Positions 9,636 through 18,622 are shown, counted from the stretch's first letter. The stretch: 64,000 nt of DNA from Sphingopyxis jiangsuensis (GCF_016734905.1 NZ_JAERPO010000002.1:1073524-1137523); one strand, 5' to 3'. Numbers and translations: made by a program. Notes: a model not told the origin generated them from the letters alone.

Positions 9636-10094
9636 ATGCGTAACAGCTTTGACTGGACCCCCTATCGCCGCTCGACCGTCGGTTTCGACCGGCTGTTCGA
9701 TTTCCTCGAAAACAGCGGCTCGGCGGAAAATTACCCGCCCTTCGACATTGAAAAGATCGCCGACGACCATTTCCGCATCACCGTGGCGGTCGCGGGTTTC
9801 AAGTCCGACGAGATCGACCTGACCGCGCAGCAGAATATGCTGACCGTCAGCGGCCGGAAGGCTGCGCCGAAGGAGGGCGAAGAACGCCAGCTGCTTTACA
9901 GCGGCATCGCCACCCGTGCCTTTGAGCGCCGCTTCCAGCTTGCCGACTTCGTCCGCGTCGACAAGGCCGACCTTGCCGACGGGTTGCTGACCATCGACCT
10001 CGTCCGCGAAGTGCCCGAAGCGATGAAGCCGCACAAGATCGCGATCGGCGGCGGCAGCGCCACGCTCATCGAGGGCGACAAGAAGGCCGCCTGA
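9636..10094 (+). CDS. Small heat-shock protein, Hsp20/IbpA family
   Basis: ATP-independent holdase chaperone that binds unfolding proteins. The 152-residue product starts MRNSFDWTPYRRSTVGFDRL, like IbpA, and has an alpha-crystallin domain at about residues 35-130 (FDIEKIADDHFRITVAVAGF, then LTVSGRK and ATRAFERRFQLAD). The conserved A-x-x-x-x-G-L-L motif appears as ADLADGLLTIDL. The C-terminal I-x-I-type anchor is represented by KIAIGGG. Expression appears doubly heat controlled by the RpoH-like promoter and the thermometer leader, and an intrinsic terminator follows 15 bases after the stop. Confidence 0.95.
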   Translation: MRNSFDWTPYRRSTVGFDRLFDFLENSGSAENYPPFDIEKIADDHFRITVAVAGFKSDEIDLTAQQNMLTVSGRKAAPKEGEERQLLYSGIATRAFERRFQLADFVRVDKADLADGLLTIDLVREVPEAMKPHKIAIGGGSATLIEGDKKAA

Positions 10095-10109
10095 ATAGGC
10101 GCCTTGACA

Positions 10110-10140
10110 GGTCCGGGCGGCGACGCCCGGGCCTTTTCCT
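10110..10140 (+). terminator. Intrinsic terminator of hsp20
   Basis: A 10-bp GC-rich stem (10110-10119 with 10124-10133, one G-U pair) closes a GCGA tetraloop of the stable GNRA class and is followed by TTTTCCTT. It sits 15 bases after the hsp20 stop. Confidence 0.88.
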
Positions 10141-10156
10141 TAGGGTCAGGACCCTA
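10141..10156. repeat. Dispersed palindromic repeat, copy 1
   Basis: TAGGGTC-AG-GACCCTA is a perfect 7-bp inverted repeat around AG. It overlaps the stop codon of the GNAT gene. A near-identical element lies at the end of parB (32247-32262), so this seems to be a dispersed end-of-gene palindrome family. Confidence 0.6.
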
Positions 10157-10636
10157 CAGCCTACGAGTCATGAAACGGCTGAACGGATCGGGCCGATAGT
10201 CGCCGAACGGCGGGCAATCGACAAAGCCGAACCGGCGATAGAGCGCGATCGCAGGGGCGAACGCCTCGCCCGATCCGGTTTCGAGGCTCAACCGCTCGAG
10301 CCCGCGCCGGCGCGCCTGTGTCAGGATATGCTCGAGCATGCGCGCGGCGACCCCCCTTCGAAGGTAGGATTCGGCGGTCCGCATCGACTTGATCTCGCCG
10401 TGACGCGCATCGAGCATCTTGAGCGCTCCGCACCCCGCCAGTTCGCCGCCGCAATGAATCGACCAGAAAGTCACGTCGGGCGCGTTCAGCCCGTCGAAGT
10501 CGAGGAAGTGGCAGCTTCCCGGCGGCGAATTGGCCAGCATGCCGGAAAAATGCACTTCGAGCAGCGCGCGGATCGCGGTGCCCGACAGATCGTCCTCGAC
10601 AATCTGCCACAACGCCGCGTCCGCACCCGGCGTCAC
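10154..10636 (-). CDS. GNAT family N-acetyltransferase
   Basis: Predicted acetyl-CoA-dependent acetyltransferase of unknown substrate, about 160 residues. The acetyl-CoA loop is in [20 protein letters not shown], preceded by HGEIKSMRT and followed by [20 protein letters not shown], giving the pattern seen in YsnE/PA4026-like proteins. The GTG at 10636 is chosen because it overlaps the carboxypeptidase stop as GTGA, the arrangement used repeatedly here; a GTG 9 codons upstream is the alternative. It is the last gene of a minus-strand group with the M14 peptidase and a lipoprotein. Confidence 0.8.
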   Translation of the reverse strand: MTPGADAALWQIVEDDLSGTAIRALLEVHFSGMLANSPPGSCHFLDFDGLNAPDVTFWSIHCGGELAGCGALKMLDARHGEIKSMRTAESYLRRGVAARMLEHILTQARRRGLERLSLETGSGEAFAPAIALYRRFGFVDCPPFGDYRPDPFSRFMTRRL

Positions 10637-11748
10637 AGCATCTGATCCAGGGTCGCGAGGCACGCGTGCGCGAGCAGCTTCGACCGTTCGGGCGACCAGC
10701 CCTGTACGGGGTCGGGGAGGTCGCGGTTGTCCTTGAACGGCATCTCGATCGTCATCGACACCGCGCCGAAACGTTCGGCGAGCTGGGTCGTCGACATCGA
10801 CAGATTGGCCTCGCCCGGTTTCGATTCGCCATACCCAAGTTCGGTCTGGAAATCAGGGCTGTTCGCGGCGAGCGCCTTTTCGAACGCCTTATATTTGTCG
10901 AGCTGGTCCGGCTGAAGCGAGGGAATGCCCTCGAACCCCGCAAGAAAGACGGCAGGAATCGCTTCGTCGCCATGGACGTCCATCGCCCAGTCGACGCCCG
11001 TTTCGTCCATCGCATTGCGTACGCACAGCACTTCGGGACTCTTCTCGGCGCTCGGCGTGTCCCATTCGCGGTTGAGGTTCACGCCCGCAAAGTTGGTGCG
11101 CAGATGGCCGCGGCGCGAGCCGTCGGGATTCATGTTGGGGACGATGTGGAAGCGGCACTTGCGCAACAGCGAACGCGCGTGCGGGTCGGCAGGATCGGTG
11201 AGCTTTTCGAGCGCGCCTTCCATCCACCATTCGGCCATGCTCTCGCCCGGATGCTGGCGCGCATAGAGCCATACCTGCGTATCGCCCGTCCCCATTTCAA
11301 GGCAGTCGATCGGCTGGCCTTCGAGGCTGGTTCCGAGGCACCGGTATGTGACGCCCTCGCATTCGGCGACCGAGGCGACAAGGTCGTGGTGGCGCTCCAT
11401 CGAATAGGGCGCGAAATAGGCGATGTAGAGGATCTGGCTTTCTGCGGCATGGCGGATGGTGAGTGTGCCCGTCGCGGCATCATAGTCGGTGTCGAGGCGG
11501 AACCAATGTTCGCGATCGCTGCTCGCGCACGCGGCATAGCCCGGCCACCCGTCGGGATAGGCCGAATCGCCCAGGCCCGAAATGACGAACTCGAGCGGGT
11601 CGCCCACCGCGCAATTCACGCGGAAATGAAACCATTGGAAGAAATCGGATTCGCGATCCTTGCGGATGGAAAGTCGCGCACTGGTGCCGTCGATTCCGTC
11701 CACGACGATGTTGCCGCTGTCGAAGGCGGCGTTGATGCTGATGGTCAT
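10633..11748 (-). CDS. M14-type cytosolic carboxypeptidase (CCP/Nna1-like)
   Basis: Zinc carboxypeptidase of the M14D branch related to eukaryotic cytosolic carboxypeptidases that trim polyglutamate side chains. The N-terminal beta-sandwich domain (about 1-125) precedes the catalytic domain. Zinc ligands are His 166 and Glu 169 (RQHPGES) and His 259 (MDVHGDE); [20 protein letters not shown] and the catalytic Glu 335 (MTIEMPFKD) are intact. No signal peptide is present, so it is cytoplasmic. The start at 11748 overlaps the upstream lipoprotein stop as ATGA and gives 371 residues. Its bacterial substrate is unknown. Confidence 0.88.
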   Translation of the reverse strand: MTISINAAFDSGNIVVDGIDGTSARLSIRKDRESDFFQWFHFRVNCAVGDPLEFVISGLGDSAYPDGWPGYAACASSDREHWFRLDTDYDAATGTLTIRHAAESQILYIAYFAPYSMERHHDLVASVAECEGVTYRCLGTSLEGQPIDCLEMGTGDTQVWLYARQHPGESMAEWWMEGALEKLTDPADPHARSLLRKCRFHIVPNMNPDGSRRGHLRTNFAGVNLNREWDTPSAEKSPEVLCVRNAMDETGVDWAMDVHGDEAIPAVFLAGFEGIPSLQPDQLDKYKAFEKALAANSPDFQTELGYGESKPGEANLSMSTTQLAERFGAVSMTIEMPFKDNRDLPDPVQGWSPERSKLLAHACLATLDQML

Positions 11749-12371
11749 GGGACGCTGATAGTGCGTCCCGATTCGCCGGGGAAGTCCTTGAATAAGGCTT
11801 CGGCCAATTTTGCGGCCGCGAGCGACGGCTGTGCCGCGGGTGCCTTGACCGGGACCGCAGTCAGCGCGCGGCCTTCCCACAACGCCTGCCCGCTCGCCGC
11901 ATCGTCGATGCGGACCGAAAGCTGCAGGTCGAGCATCTTGCGCGGACCGCCGCCCAGATTGATTCCGACCCCGACACCGACCCCCGAGCCATAGCTGCCG
12001 GTCGATCCGCCGACCCCGACCGACACCGGCGAGCGCCGTCCCTGCGGTGCCGGTTCGGCGCGATCGAACCCGATGCGCACCTTGAGCGGCGCGGACGCAC
12101 CGGCACCCGCAGCGACCAGCCCCTGCAGCTGCAATTGCTGTTCGACAGCGGCGCGGTAACTGGTCCATTCGAGCGACGGTGGAGTGTCCGCTTCGGGTGC
12201 CAGCGCTGCGCCAAGCGGCGCCGGATCGACGACATAGCGCGTCCCCGGCGCCCAGCCGGTCGGCGCATTGTCGTGAAAGCGGGTGACTTCGACGGGCGGC
12301 ACAGCCGTGGCGCAGCCGCCGAGCGCGAGCGACGCTGCGAGAAGCAGCGCAGCGGAGGAATGACGCATCAT
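11745..12371 (-). CDS. DUF4136-type lipoprotein
   Basis: Predicted periplasm-facing lipoprotein of unknown function, 208 residues. The start [20 protein letters not shown] gives a signal peptide ending in the lipobox LGGC; the open frame continues upstream but without signal sequence character. The mature part has the DUF4136-like pattern of two strands around a glycine-rich [20 protein letters not shown] segment, then [20 protein letters not shown]. It is the first gene of a tight group with the carboxypeptidase and GNAT genes. Confidence 0.75.
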   Translation of the reverse strand: MMRHSSAALLLAASLALGGCATAVPPVEVTRFHDNAPTGWAPGTRYVVDPAPLGAALAPEADTPPSLEWTSYRAAVEQQLQLQGLVAAGAGASAPLKVRIGFDRAEPAPQGRRSPVSVGVGGSTGSYGSGVGVGVGINLGGGPRKMLDLQLSVRIDDAASGQALWEGRALTAVPVKAPAAQPSLAAAKLAEALFKDFPGESGRTISVP

Positions 12372-12444
12372 TCCCGCATCATGCGCCACAACAAATGGCT
12401 TGGCAATGAACGGCGTGCGGGGTCGCGCCCCGCACGCCGGCGCA

Positions 12445-13110
12445 TCACCGATAAAAAATATGATTGTCGATCTGCGCGATTCGCGTCTTGCCCCAGTTCG
12501 GCGAGACGTAGCGTGCGTGGAAATAGAGCGCGCCGGGCGCACGGTTCTTCCAACGGTCGTCGCGGGCAATCTGCGCAATCGCGATGGCATTGTCCCACTG
12601 GCGGCCCTCGCGGACCTTCGGCATCTTGCCGCCGCGAACAAAGCTGAACTGGTGCTTCTGGTGGACGACGCCGCACAGGCTCTTCGGGAAACGGCCCGAA
12701 TTGGCGCGGTTGATCACGACATGCGCGACCGCCAGCTGGCCGGCGAGCGATTCGCCGCGCGATTCGAAATAGACGGCGCCGGCAAGACAGCGCAGTTCGG
12801 CGTCGAGCTTGGCCGGCCGCGGCGTCGCGGCAACGAGCTCGGCAAGCGAAGCCGCGGTTAATTCCTCGACTTCGGGCTCGACGATGCTGTCTTCGACGAT
12901 TTGTTCGATGGCATCGACCGGCGCAGCGGGCTCGGTCGGCAGATCCGCCGTTTCGGCCGCAACCGGCGCGTCGGCGCCGGGCAGGCTGAAGGCGGGAAGA
13001 TTGGCGTCGGCGCCAAGGTCGCTGGCGAAGCCGGGTTCGGCCAGCACCAACATGGTTGCAGCAGTCATGCCGACAGCAGCCACGCTGGCCACGTTCAAAA
13101 TACGACTCAT
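12445..13110 (-). CDS. SleB-like cell wall hydrolase (Hydrolase_2)
   Basis: Exported peptidoglycan hydrolase, probably a lytic transglycosylase-like enzyme of the SleB/CwlJ family. The 221-residue product has a membrane-targeting N-terminus (about 4-30), a Pro/Glu-rich linker, and the Hydrolase_2 domain from about 105: RCLAGAVYFESRGE with the catalytic Glu, AVAHVVINRANSGRFPKSLC, VVHQKHQFSFVRGG and ALYFHARYVSPNWG. A TTG four codons upstream of the ATG is possible; the ATG has GGACAAG just before it. The 193 bp upstream to DUF1491 should hold its promoter, but I see no clear one. Confidence 0.88.
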   Translation of the reverse strand: MSRILNVASVAAVGMTAATMLVLAEPGFASDLGADANLPAFSLPGADAPVAAETADLPTEPAAPVDAIEQIVEDSIVEPEVEELTAASLAELVAATPRPAKLDAELRCLAGAVYFESRGESLAGQLAVAHVVINRANSGRFPKSLCGVVHQKHQFSFVRGGKMPKVREGRQWDNAIAIAQIARDDRWKNRAPGALYFHARYVSPNWGKTRIAQIDNHIFYR

Positions 13111-13303
13111 CTTGTCCGTCAAAAGGGCGGCTGATGGACCGAAACTTCAATAACAGGCGGGGGGCTATGGCCCTATGGCACCTGCGGTCATCATCCGACT
13201 GCGTGTCCGAACCGTTTTACCGAATTGTCCGGACAAGCCGGGAACCCGCGGAACGACCTACGCGTTACATCGTGCGGGCCACCTATTGTGCGGCGCAGCA
13301 AAG

Positions 13304-13642
13304 TCAAGTTAACGCACCCCATTGCGCGACGAGCCGTGGCGCATCTGCGATATCCAGTTCGACGATCCAGAGGTCGGGATCGGCCTTTAGCCGCCGCCGG
13401 CAATAGTTTTCCCGCGATTCAGCATCTTCGGACGCATCCGGTCCGACCGCTTCCCAGACATGGCCTCCGGCAAGCGAAAAGCGCCTTTCGAGGAGCGGTC
13501 CGGCTTCGCCGCGCTCGCTGCACTGGACCAATATCGACCCAGCGCGCTCGTCGCCGCGAGCAAGGATGGCAGCAAATCCGCCCGCCGCCTGCGTCTCGCG
13601 CAGCAGCAGGTCGACGAGGAAGCGGCTGGTCAGCCGCGCCAT
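13304..13642 (-). CDS. DUF1491 family protein
   Basis: Small conserved alphaproteobacterial protein (112 residues) of unknown function. It begins MARLTSRFLVDLLLRETQAA and has the family's ILARGDERAGSILVQC segment and the C-terminal RRRLKADPDLWIVELDIAD block. It is 18 bp downstream of ptsN on the same strand, an adjacency that may make it part of the hpf-ptsN transcript. Confidence 0.8.
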   Translation of the reverse strand: MARLTSRFLVDLLLRETQAAGGFAAILARGDERAGSILVQCSERGEAGPLLERRFSLAGGHVWEAVGPDASEDAESRENYCRRRLKADPDLWIVELDIADAPRLVAQWGALT

Positions 13643-13660
13643 CTGCCGACCACGGCGGCG

Positions 13661-14125
13661 TCAGGCCGCGTCACGCGTTTCGGTATCGGCGAGCAGCGCA
13701 TAGAGCGCTTCGTCATTCTTCGCACCGCGCAAACGGTCGGCCATCGCATCGTCGCGGAGCATGCGCGACACGCCTGCGAGCGCCTTCAGATGATCGGCAC
13801 CGGCATCGAGCGGCGAGAGCAGCACGAAGAGCAGATCGACCGGAAGGCCGTCGACCGAATTGAAATCGATCGGACGCGCCAGCTGCAGGAAAAGTCCGCG
13901 CACCCCCGTCAGGTCTGCCATTTTGGCATGCGGAAGCGCGATGCCGCGTCCGAATCCGGTCGAACCCAGACGCTCGCGCTCGAGCAGCGCTTCGCTGACT
14001 TCGCCGGCGTCGAGGCCGAGCGATCGCGCAACCAGATCGCCGACGAAAGGAAAGAGCGCCTTTTTCGAATCGAGCTGCACATGTGCGCGCACGGTCGCGG
14101 GATAAAGTAGGGAAGAAAGGTTCAT
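13661..14125 (-). CDS. ptsN: Nitrogen-PTS EIIA-like protein PtsN
   Basis: EIIA-Ntr-type regulator phosphorylated by the PtsP-NPr phosphorelay, controlling potassium, nitrogen and other functions. The phosphorylated histidine is His 66 in GFGRGIALPHAKM. The ATG at 14125 (MNLSSLLYPA) gives 154 residues, the usual length; a TTG four codons upstream is an alternative. It follows hpf, as in the widespread rpoN-hpf-ptsN cluster, although rpoN itself is not adjacent here. Confidence 0.93.
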   Translation of the reverse strand: MNLSSLLYPATVRAHVQLDSKKALFPFVGDLVARSLGLDAGEVSEALLERERLGSTGFGRGIALPHAKMADLTGVRGLFLQLARPIDFNSVDGLPVDLLFVLLSPLDAGADHLKALAGVSRMLRDDAMADRLRGAKNDEALYALLADTETRDAA

Positions 14126-14208
14126 TGTTCTGGTCAAATCTGTTTCACGCCGGGCATGCTGCCAGGCTTGTCACGATCGCTAATGGTCGCAGGATCGTAC
14201 CGGGCCCA

Positions 14209-14254
14209 CCAACCGGCACAGGGCATTGTTGGGCGCGGCCCTTAGTCCGGTTGG
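14209..14254. other. Inverted repeat between hpf and ptsN
   Basis: CCAACCGG (14209-14216) pairs with CCGGTTGG (14247-14254), and inside it AGGGC (14220-14224) pairs with GCCCT (14238-14242), giving a two-part stem. There is no T-run on the minus strand after it, so it may be an intercistronic structure rather than a terminator. Confidence 0.4.
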
Positions 14255-14271
14255 CAGAGAAAATCCACCCC

Positions 14272-14844
14272 CTATCGCGGTTCGACCCAGCCGATGGTGC
14301 CGTCGTCGCGGCGATAGACCATATTGTGCGACCCGGTCTTGCTGTTGACGAACAGCAGCGCATTGGTGTTGCGCAGGTCGAGCATCATCACCGCGTCGGA
14401 CACGCTGCTCGTCGGAATATCGACGCGCGTTTCAGCGATGATCGCGGGGGCATCGCCCGCATCTTCGTCGCCGCCGCCGTCAAAGACGATATAGCTCGCA
14501 TTATCTTCGATCTCTTCGACCGACGGGCTTGGCGTTCCGCCACTGCTGTTTCGATCCTTGAGTCGGCGCATGTAACGTCGAAGCTGCTTTTCGATGCGAT
14601 CGGCCGCCCCTTCGAAGGCGACATGCGCGTCCTGTGCCTGTCCGTGCCCCTTGAGGACGAGACCCTGCATCACATGCGCGACGATGTCGCACTGGAAACT
14701 GTCGTGCGGCCCCTTTCCGAAGGTCGCGTGCGCGCCGATCGCGCGGGAGAAATATTTGTCGGCAATCGCGTTCATCCGGTCCGACACATGCGCCTGAAGC
14801 GCTTCGCCGGTTTCGATCTGGTGTCCAGAGACGCGGATTTCCAT
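14272..14844 (-). CDS. hpf: Ribosome hibernation promoting factor, long form
   Basis: Stationary-phase factor that binds the 30S decoding region and dimerises ribosomes to 100S. The 190 residues comprise the N-terminal S30AE domain (about 1-105, MEIRVSGHQIETGEALQAHV) and a C-terminal dimerisation domain (about 130-190, SVSDAVMMLDLRNTNALLFV and GSHNMVYRRDDGTIGWVEPR), which defines the long form. A strong GGAGAAG ribosome-binding site precedes the ATG. Confidence 0.95.
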   Translation of the reverse strand: MEIRVSGHQIETGEALQAHVSDRMNAIADKYFSRAIGAHATFGKGPHDSFQCDIVAHVMQGLVLKGHGQAQDAHVAFEGAADRIEKQLRRYMRRLKDRNSSGGTPSPSVEEIEDNASYIVFDGGGDEDAGDAPAIIAETRVDIPTSSVSDAVMMLDLRNTNALLFVNSKTGSHNMVYRRDDGTIGWVEPR

Positions 14845-14891
14845 TTTTCTTCTCCTTCCAGGGTCTCAGCGGCGGCGGCGCGGGGCCGTCG

Positions 14892-15593
14892 TCACGGGCT
14901 ATCGTGCCAAAGCGGCTGATTCAGCGCGGCGACGAATTCTGAATGGCGGGCAAGTTCGGCGGCGCTCGCGGCATGCGGGCGCGGTTCGCGGAACGGGCGC
15001 GCCGGTTCGGCCGGACGCGGCGCCGCCGCAACCGCGGCTCGCTGCGGCCCGCCCGCCTGTGCTGCAAGCCCGAGCCCGATCTGCCGCCCGCCGGTCATCT
15101 CGATATAGAGATGCGCGAGCAGCTCGGCGTCGAGCAAGGCGCCATGTTTGACACGGTGGCTGCGGTCGATGCCATAGCGGGTGCACAGCGCATCGAGGCT
15201 GTGTTTCGCACCCGGGTGAAGCTTTCGCGCCATCTGGACGGTGCAGCACATGCGCGTCATGTCGAGGGCAGGTCGGCCCGCGCGGGCGAGTTCGGCGTTG
15301 ACGAAGCCAAAGTCGAACGCCGCATTGTGCGCGACCATCGGCGCGTCACCCAGAAATTCGAGAAGATCGTCGACCTTTGCTGCGAACAGCGGCTTGTCCG
15401 ACAGGAACTGGATCGACAGGCCGTGCACTGCCTCTGCCTCGGCGGGCATGTCGCGTTCGGGATGGAAATAGGCGTGGAATGTGCGCCCCGATTCGCGCCG
15501 GTCGATCAGTTCGATACAACCGATTTCTACAAGCCGGTGCCCGGCCCTTGGGTCGAGTCCTGTCGTTTCGGTATCGAAGATGATCTCACGCAT
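14892..15593 (-). CDS. dnaQ: DNA polymerase III subunit epsilon (proofreading exonuclease)
   Basis: 3'-5' exonuclease of the replicase core. The start MREIIFDTETTGLDPRAGHR at 15593 gives 233 residues; the frame is open upstream but that part overlaps coaE. Exo I is FDTETTG (Asp 7, Glu 9), Exo II NAAFDFGFVNAEL and Exo IIIe HGALLDAELLAHLY. The C-terminal tail is alanine-rich, as expected for the linker that binds the alpha subunit. It is the last gene of the ppsR-maf-aroE-coaE-dnaQ group, 20 bp after coaE; the coaE-dnaQ pairing near the origin is conserved in alphaproteobacteria. Confidence 0.95.
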   Translation of the reverse strand: MREIIFDTETTGLDPRAGHRLVEIGCIELIDRRESGRTFHAYFHPERDMPAEAEAVHGLSIQFLSDKPLFAAKVDDLLEFLGDAPMVAHNAAFDFGFVNAELARAGRPALDMTRMCCTVQMARKLHPGAKHSLDALCTRYGIDRSHRVKHGALLDAELLAHLYIEMTGGRQIGLGLAAQAGGPQRAAVAAAPRPAEPARPFREPRPHAASAAELARHSEFVAALNQPLWHDSP

Positions 15594-15613
15594 CGGAAAT
15601 GCCAATATTGACC

Positions 15614-16237
15614 TTAACGGGACCGGAAACAAGAGGCGATACGCCGGATTTCGCGATGCGTTTCTCTTTTCGGACGGGCCGTCTCGATAATGAAATCGGC
15701 GCGCGCGCGTTTGACGCGGTCGGGCACTTGCAGATGGCGGATTGCCTTCAGCTTGGCATAGGTCATTCCGGGCCGCCGCATCACCCGTTTCGTCTGGACC
15801 CAGGCCGGCGCCGAGACGACGGCAATCGCCCCGACCTTGCGCCAACCGCCGCGTTCGAAAAGCAAGGGGATGTCGAGAATGACCACGTCGCGTGCGCGGT
15901 TACGCATCAGAAATTCGCGCTGCGCCCTGGCCACGGCAGGATGCACAATCGCCTCGAGCGCCGCCAGTTCGTGCGTGTTTCCGAGCACCAGCGCACCGAG
16001 CTTTTGACGGTCGACCCCGTCGGGCCCGGTGGTGCCCGGAAAGCGTGCCTCGATCGCCGGAACCAGCGCCCCGCCACGCGCCTGGAGGCGGTGCACCTCG
16101 GCATCGGCGTCGAACACCGGAACGCCCTCGCGCTCGAACATCTGCGCCGCGGTCGATTTGCCCATCCCGATCGAACCCGTAAGCCCGATGACAAAAGGAC
16201 GGCGCAGCGGCCGGTGCGGGCGCTTCGAAAACTTCAC
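15614..16237 (-). CDS. coaE: Dephospho-CoA kinase
   Basis: Last step of coenzyme A synthesis, phosphorylating the 3'-OH of dephospho-CoA. The P-loop GLTGSIGMGKSTAAQMF lies at about residues 18-34, followed by VPVFDADAEVHRLQ and the LVLGNTHELAALEAIVHPAV block; DIPLLFERGG is the LIPLLFE-type motif. The GTG start at 16237 overlaps the aroE stop as GTGA. Length, 207 residues, is normal. Confidence 0.95.
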   Translation of the reverse strand: MKFSKRPHRPLRRPFVIGLTGSIGMGKSTAAQMFEREGVPVFDADAEVHRLQARGGALVPAIEARFPGTTGPDGVDRQKLGALVLGNTHELAALEAIVHPAVARAQREFLMRNRARDVVILDIPLLFERGGWRKVGAIAVVSAPAWVQTKRVMRRPGMTYAKLKAIRHLQVPDRVKRARADFIIETARPKRETHREIRRIASCFRSR

Positions 16238-17052
16238 CCGACGAGCAGTGCCCGCAGTTCGTCGTCGTGCCCTTCGGGCGGCGCAGACCCGAAAAACAGT
16301 TCGAAAGCCAGCGCAGCCTGACCGATCAACATGTCGAGTCCGTCGACGGTATCGAGTCCGTGTGCCTCGGCCGCCCGGAGCAAGCCCGTCTGGAGCGGCG
16401 AATAGACAAGATCATAAACGATCGCGTCCTCCGGGAGCGGCGAAAGGTCGAGATCGAGCGGCGGCTGTCCGTTCATGCCGAGGCTGCTTGCGTTGACAAG
16501 CAGCGCGGCGGGGGGAAGCACCGTGTCGAGCGCACAGACTTCGCCCCTGAGGCCGAAGGTCGCAAGCAAACCCATCGCCTTGAGCGGCGAGCGGTTGAGG
16601 ATGGTAACGTGACCAACGTCGGCGCGCGCAAGCGCGAACAGCACCGCCCGCGCGGCGCCGCCCGCGCCAACGACGACGACGGGCGCGCCAGCAAGTTCGA
16701 CTTCCGAAAGCGGCGCAAAAAAGCCCGCGGCATCGGTGTTGGTGCCGACAAGGCGCCCGTCGGGCTGGCGCACCACCGTGTTCATCGCGCCGATCGTCGC
16801 CCGCACATCGCCGGGATCGTCGACAAGATCCATCACGGCGCCCTTGTGCGGCATCGTCACATTGCAACCGCGCCAGTCGGGGTCGTTGCGGCGCTCGTCA
16901 ACATAGGCCGCAAGTCCCTCCGCAAGGACGTGTGCGCGGCGATAGTCGCCAGAAAGTCCCAGCTTCTCCAGCCAGAAGCCGTGAATCAGCGGCGATTTCG
17001 ATTGCGCGATCGGGTCGCCGATCACCTCGGCATAGGGCAGGTTTTGCGTCAT
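16234..17052 (-). CDS. aroE: Shikimate dehydrogenase
   Basis: NADP-dependent reduction of 3-dehydroshikimate in aromatic amino acid synthesis. Substrate-site motifs are SKSPLIHGFWL and NVTMPHKGAVMDLVD with the catalytic Lys, and the NADP domain has VVVGAGGAARAVLFAL and the NRSPLKA loop. The start MTQNLPYAEVIGDPIAQSKS overlaps the maf stop as ATGA, giving 272 residues. The gene order maf-aroE-coaE-dnaQ is typical of the alphaproteobacterial origin region. Confidence 0.95.
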   Translation of the reverse strand: MTQNLPYAEVIGDPIAQSKSPLIHGFWLEKLGLSGDYRRAHVLAEGLAAYVDERRNDPDWRGCNVTMPHKGAVMDLVDDPGDVRATIGAMNTVVRQPDGRLVGTNTDAAGFFAPLSEVELAGAPVVVVGAGGAARAVLFALARADVGHVTILNRSPLKAMGLLATFGLRGEVCALDTVLPPAALLVNASSLGMNGQPPLDLDLSPLPEDAIVYDLVYSPLQTGLLRAAEAHGLDTVDGLDMLIGQAALAFELFFGSAPPEGHDDELRALLVG

Positions 17053-17648
17053 GCCGGTGCCATTCCGGTCGCGCGCAACCACGCCAGCAACGGCAGCATC
17101 GGCATTCCGACGATAGTCCAGGGGTCGCCTTCGACCCGGTCGAACAATTGCACGCCCGCCCCCTCGATTTCATAACATCCGACGGTCCTGCGGATGCTGT
17201 CCCAATGGCGCGCGACATAGTCGGCGATGAAGGCGTCCGACAAGGGGCGCATCCAAAGTTTGGCCTCGCCGATCGCGCGCCAGACTGGACCCCCATCGCG
17301 CGCGGCGACGACCGCGCTGAACAGACGGTGGCGCCGCCCCGCCATGCGCCCAAGCTGCGCCATCGCCTCGTCGCGATCAGCGGGCTTGGTGAGCATCGTA
17401 CCGTCGTCGAGCGCCAGCGTCGAATCGGCGCCGAGCACCGTAACGCCGGGGACGCGCGAGGAAATCTTGATCGCCTTTGCTTCGGCGAGCGCGTCAGCGA
17501 TGTTGCGCGCACTTTGCCCCGTCGCCGCGAGCGACGCGGTGAGCGCGTCCTCGTCGATGTGCGCCGCGGTCGTTTCGAAAACCAGACCGGCCGCGCGCAG
17601 CATCGCCGCGCGTCCGCTGCTTTGCGAGGCGAGAAGCAGCTGGGTCAT
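17049..17648 (-). CDS. maf: Maf family nucleotide pyrophosphatase
   Basis: House-cleaning nucleoside triphosphate pyrophosphatase. It starts MTQLLLASQSSGRAAMLRAA (family LLASxSPRR-like, here SSGR), has VLGADSTLALDDGTMLTKPA, the AGRRHRLFSAVV segment, and the C-terminal GCYEIEGAGVQLFDRVEGD that marks the Maf/YceF group. It has 199 residues. The start overlaps the ppsR stop as ATGA. Confidence 0.9.
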   Translation of the reverse strand: MTQLLLASQSSGRAAMLRAAGLVFETTAAHIDEDALTASLAATGQSARNIADALAEAKAIKISSRVPGVTVLGADSTLALDDGTMLTKPADRDEAMAQLGRMAGRRHRLFSAVVAARDGGPVWRAIGEAKLWMRPLSDAFIADYVARHWDSIRRTVGCYEIEGAGVQLFDRVEGDPWTIVGMPMLPLLAWLRATGMAPA

Positions 17649-18463
17649 GCCGCGCCGGCCGCGCGGTCGTCGACAAGCTTGATGACCGCGGCGGCGGTTT
17701 CCTCGATCGAGCGCCGTGTCACATCGATAACCGGCCAGTCATTGTCGGCAAAGATACGGCGCGCAAAGGCGATCTCCGCCTTGACGCGTTCGTCGTCGAC
17801 ATAGGCGGTTTCAGGCGCCTGATTGAGCGACAGGAGGCGATTGCGACGCACCTGGACAAGCCGGTCCAGGCTCGTCGTCAACCCGACGACGAGCGGGCGC
17901 CGGAGGTGGTACAGACAGTCGGGCGGCGGCGATTCGGGGACGATCGGGATGTTTGCCGTCTTGTACCCGCGATTGGCGAGATAGATGCTCGTCGGCGTTT
18001 TCGACGTGCGCGACACGCCAGCGAGGACAATATCGGCCTGTTCCCAATTCTCCCAACCGATACCGTCGTCGTGCGCGACGGTGAACTGGATCGCCTCGAC
18101 GCGGGCGAAATAGGCGGCATCGAGCGCGTGCTGGCGCCCGGGCCGCGCCTTGGCCTCCTGACCCAGCATGCGCGACAACGCATCGGTGACGGCGTCGAGC
18201 GCGGCTACGGTCGGCAGATCAAGCGCCGTTGCGCGGCGTTCGAGGCTCGCGCGCAGCTCGCCGTTGACGAGGGTGAAGAGGATCATCCCGGGGCTAGCCT
18301 GCACTTCGGCCATGATCCGGTCGAGATGCGATTCCGATCGCACCATCGGCCAGAAATGGCGCACGACCTCGACATCGTCGAACTGCGCGATGGCCGCCTT
18401 TGCGATATTTTCGAGCGTCTCGCCCGTGGAATCGGATATGAGGTGCAGATGAAGGCGGCTCAT
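17645..18463 (-). CDS. ppsR: Pyruvate,phosphate dikinase regulatory protein-like kinase/pyrophosphorylase (DUF299)
   Basis: Bifunctional ADP-dependent kinase and Pi-dependent pyrophosphorylase that switches PEP synthase or pyruvate,phosphate dikinase off and on. The start MSRLHLHLISDSTGETLENI at 18463 gives 272 residues, the family length; upstream frame lies in the origin region. The P-loop-like motif GVSRTSKTPTSIYLANRGYK is at about 149-168. First gene of the group running left from the putative origin. Whether the target is PpsA or PpdK cannot be decided here. Confidence 0.9.
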   Translation of the reverse strand: MSRLHLHLISDSTGETLENIAKAAIAQFDDVEVVRHFWPMVRSESHLDRIMAEVQASPGMILFTLVNGELRASLERRATALDLPTVAALDAVTDALSRMLGQEAKARPGRQHALDAAYFARVEAIQFTVAHDDGIGWENWEQADIVLAGVSRTSKTPTSIYLANRGYKTANIPIVPESPPPDCLYHLRRPLVVGLTTSLDRLVQVRRNRLLSLNQAPETAYVDDERVKAEIAFARRIFADNDWPVIDVTRRSIEETAAAVIKLVDDRAAGAA

Positions 18464-18521
18464 CGCCGCACCATGGCGCTCAGGCGTTGAAAAAGGCAAG
18501 TAGCGAACCGCAAACGGTGCC

Positions 18522-18530
18522 TGTGGATAA
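18522..18530 (-). promoter_or_regulatory. DnaA box 1 (perfect)
   Basis: TGTGGATAA is the exact reverse complement of TTATCCACA, the strongest E. coli-type DnaA box. Confidence 0.85.
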
Positions 18531-18602
18531 TTTTCGGCATAAGTGCAGGGAGCATTTCGGGGGTAAATTTCCATCCCGCGACGCGTCGATTCGATCCGCA
18601 TC

Positions 18603-18611
18603 TTGTCCACA
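18603..18611 (+). promoter_or_regulatory. DnaA box 2 (one mismatch)
   Basis: TTGTCCACA differs from TTATCCACA at the third base. It is in the same orientation as box 3 and 20 bp from it, start to start, about two helical turns. Confidence 0.7.
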
Positions 18612-18622
18612 TGGGACGAATC

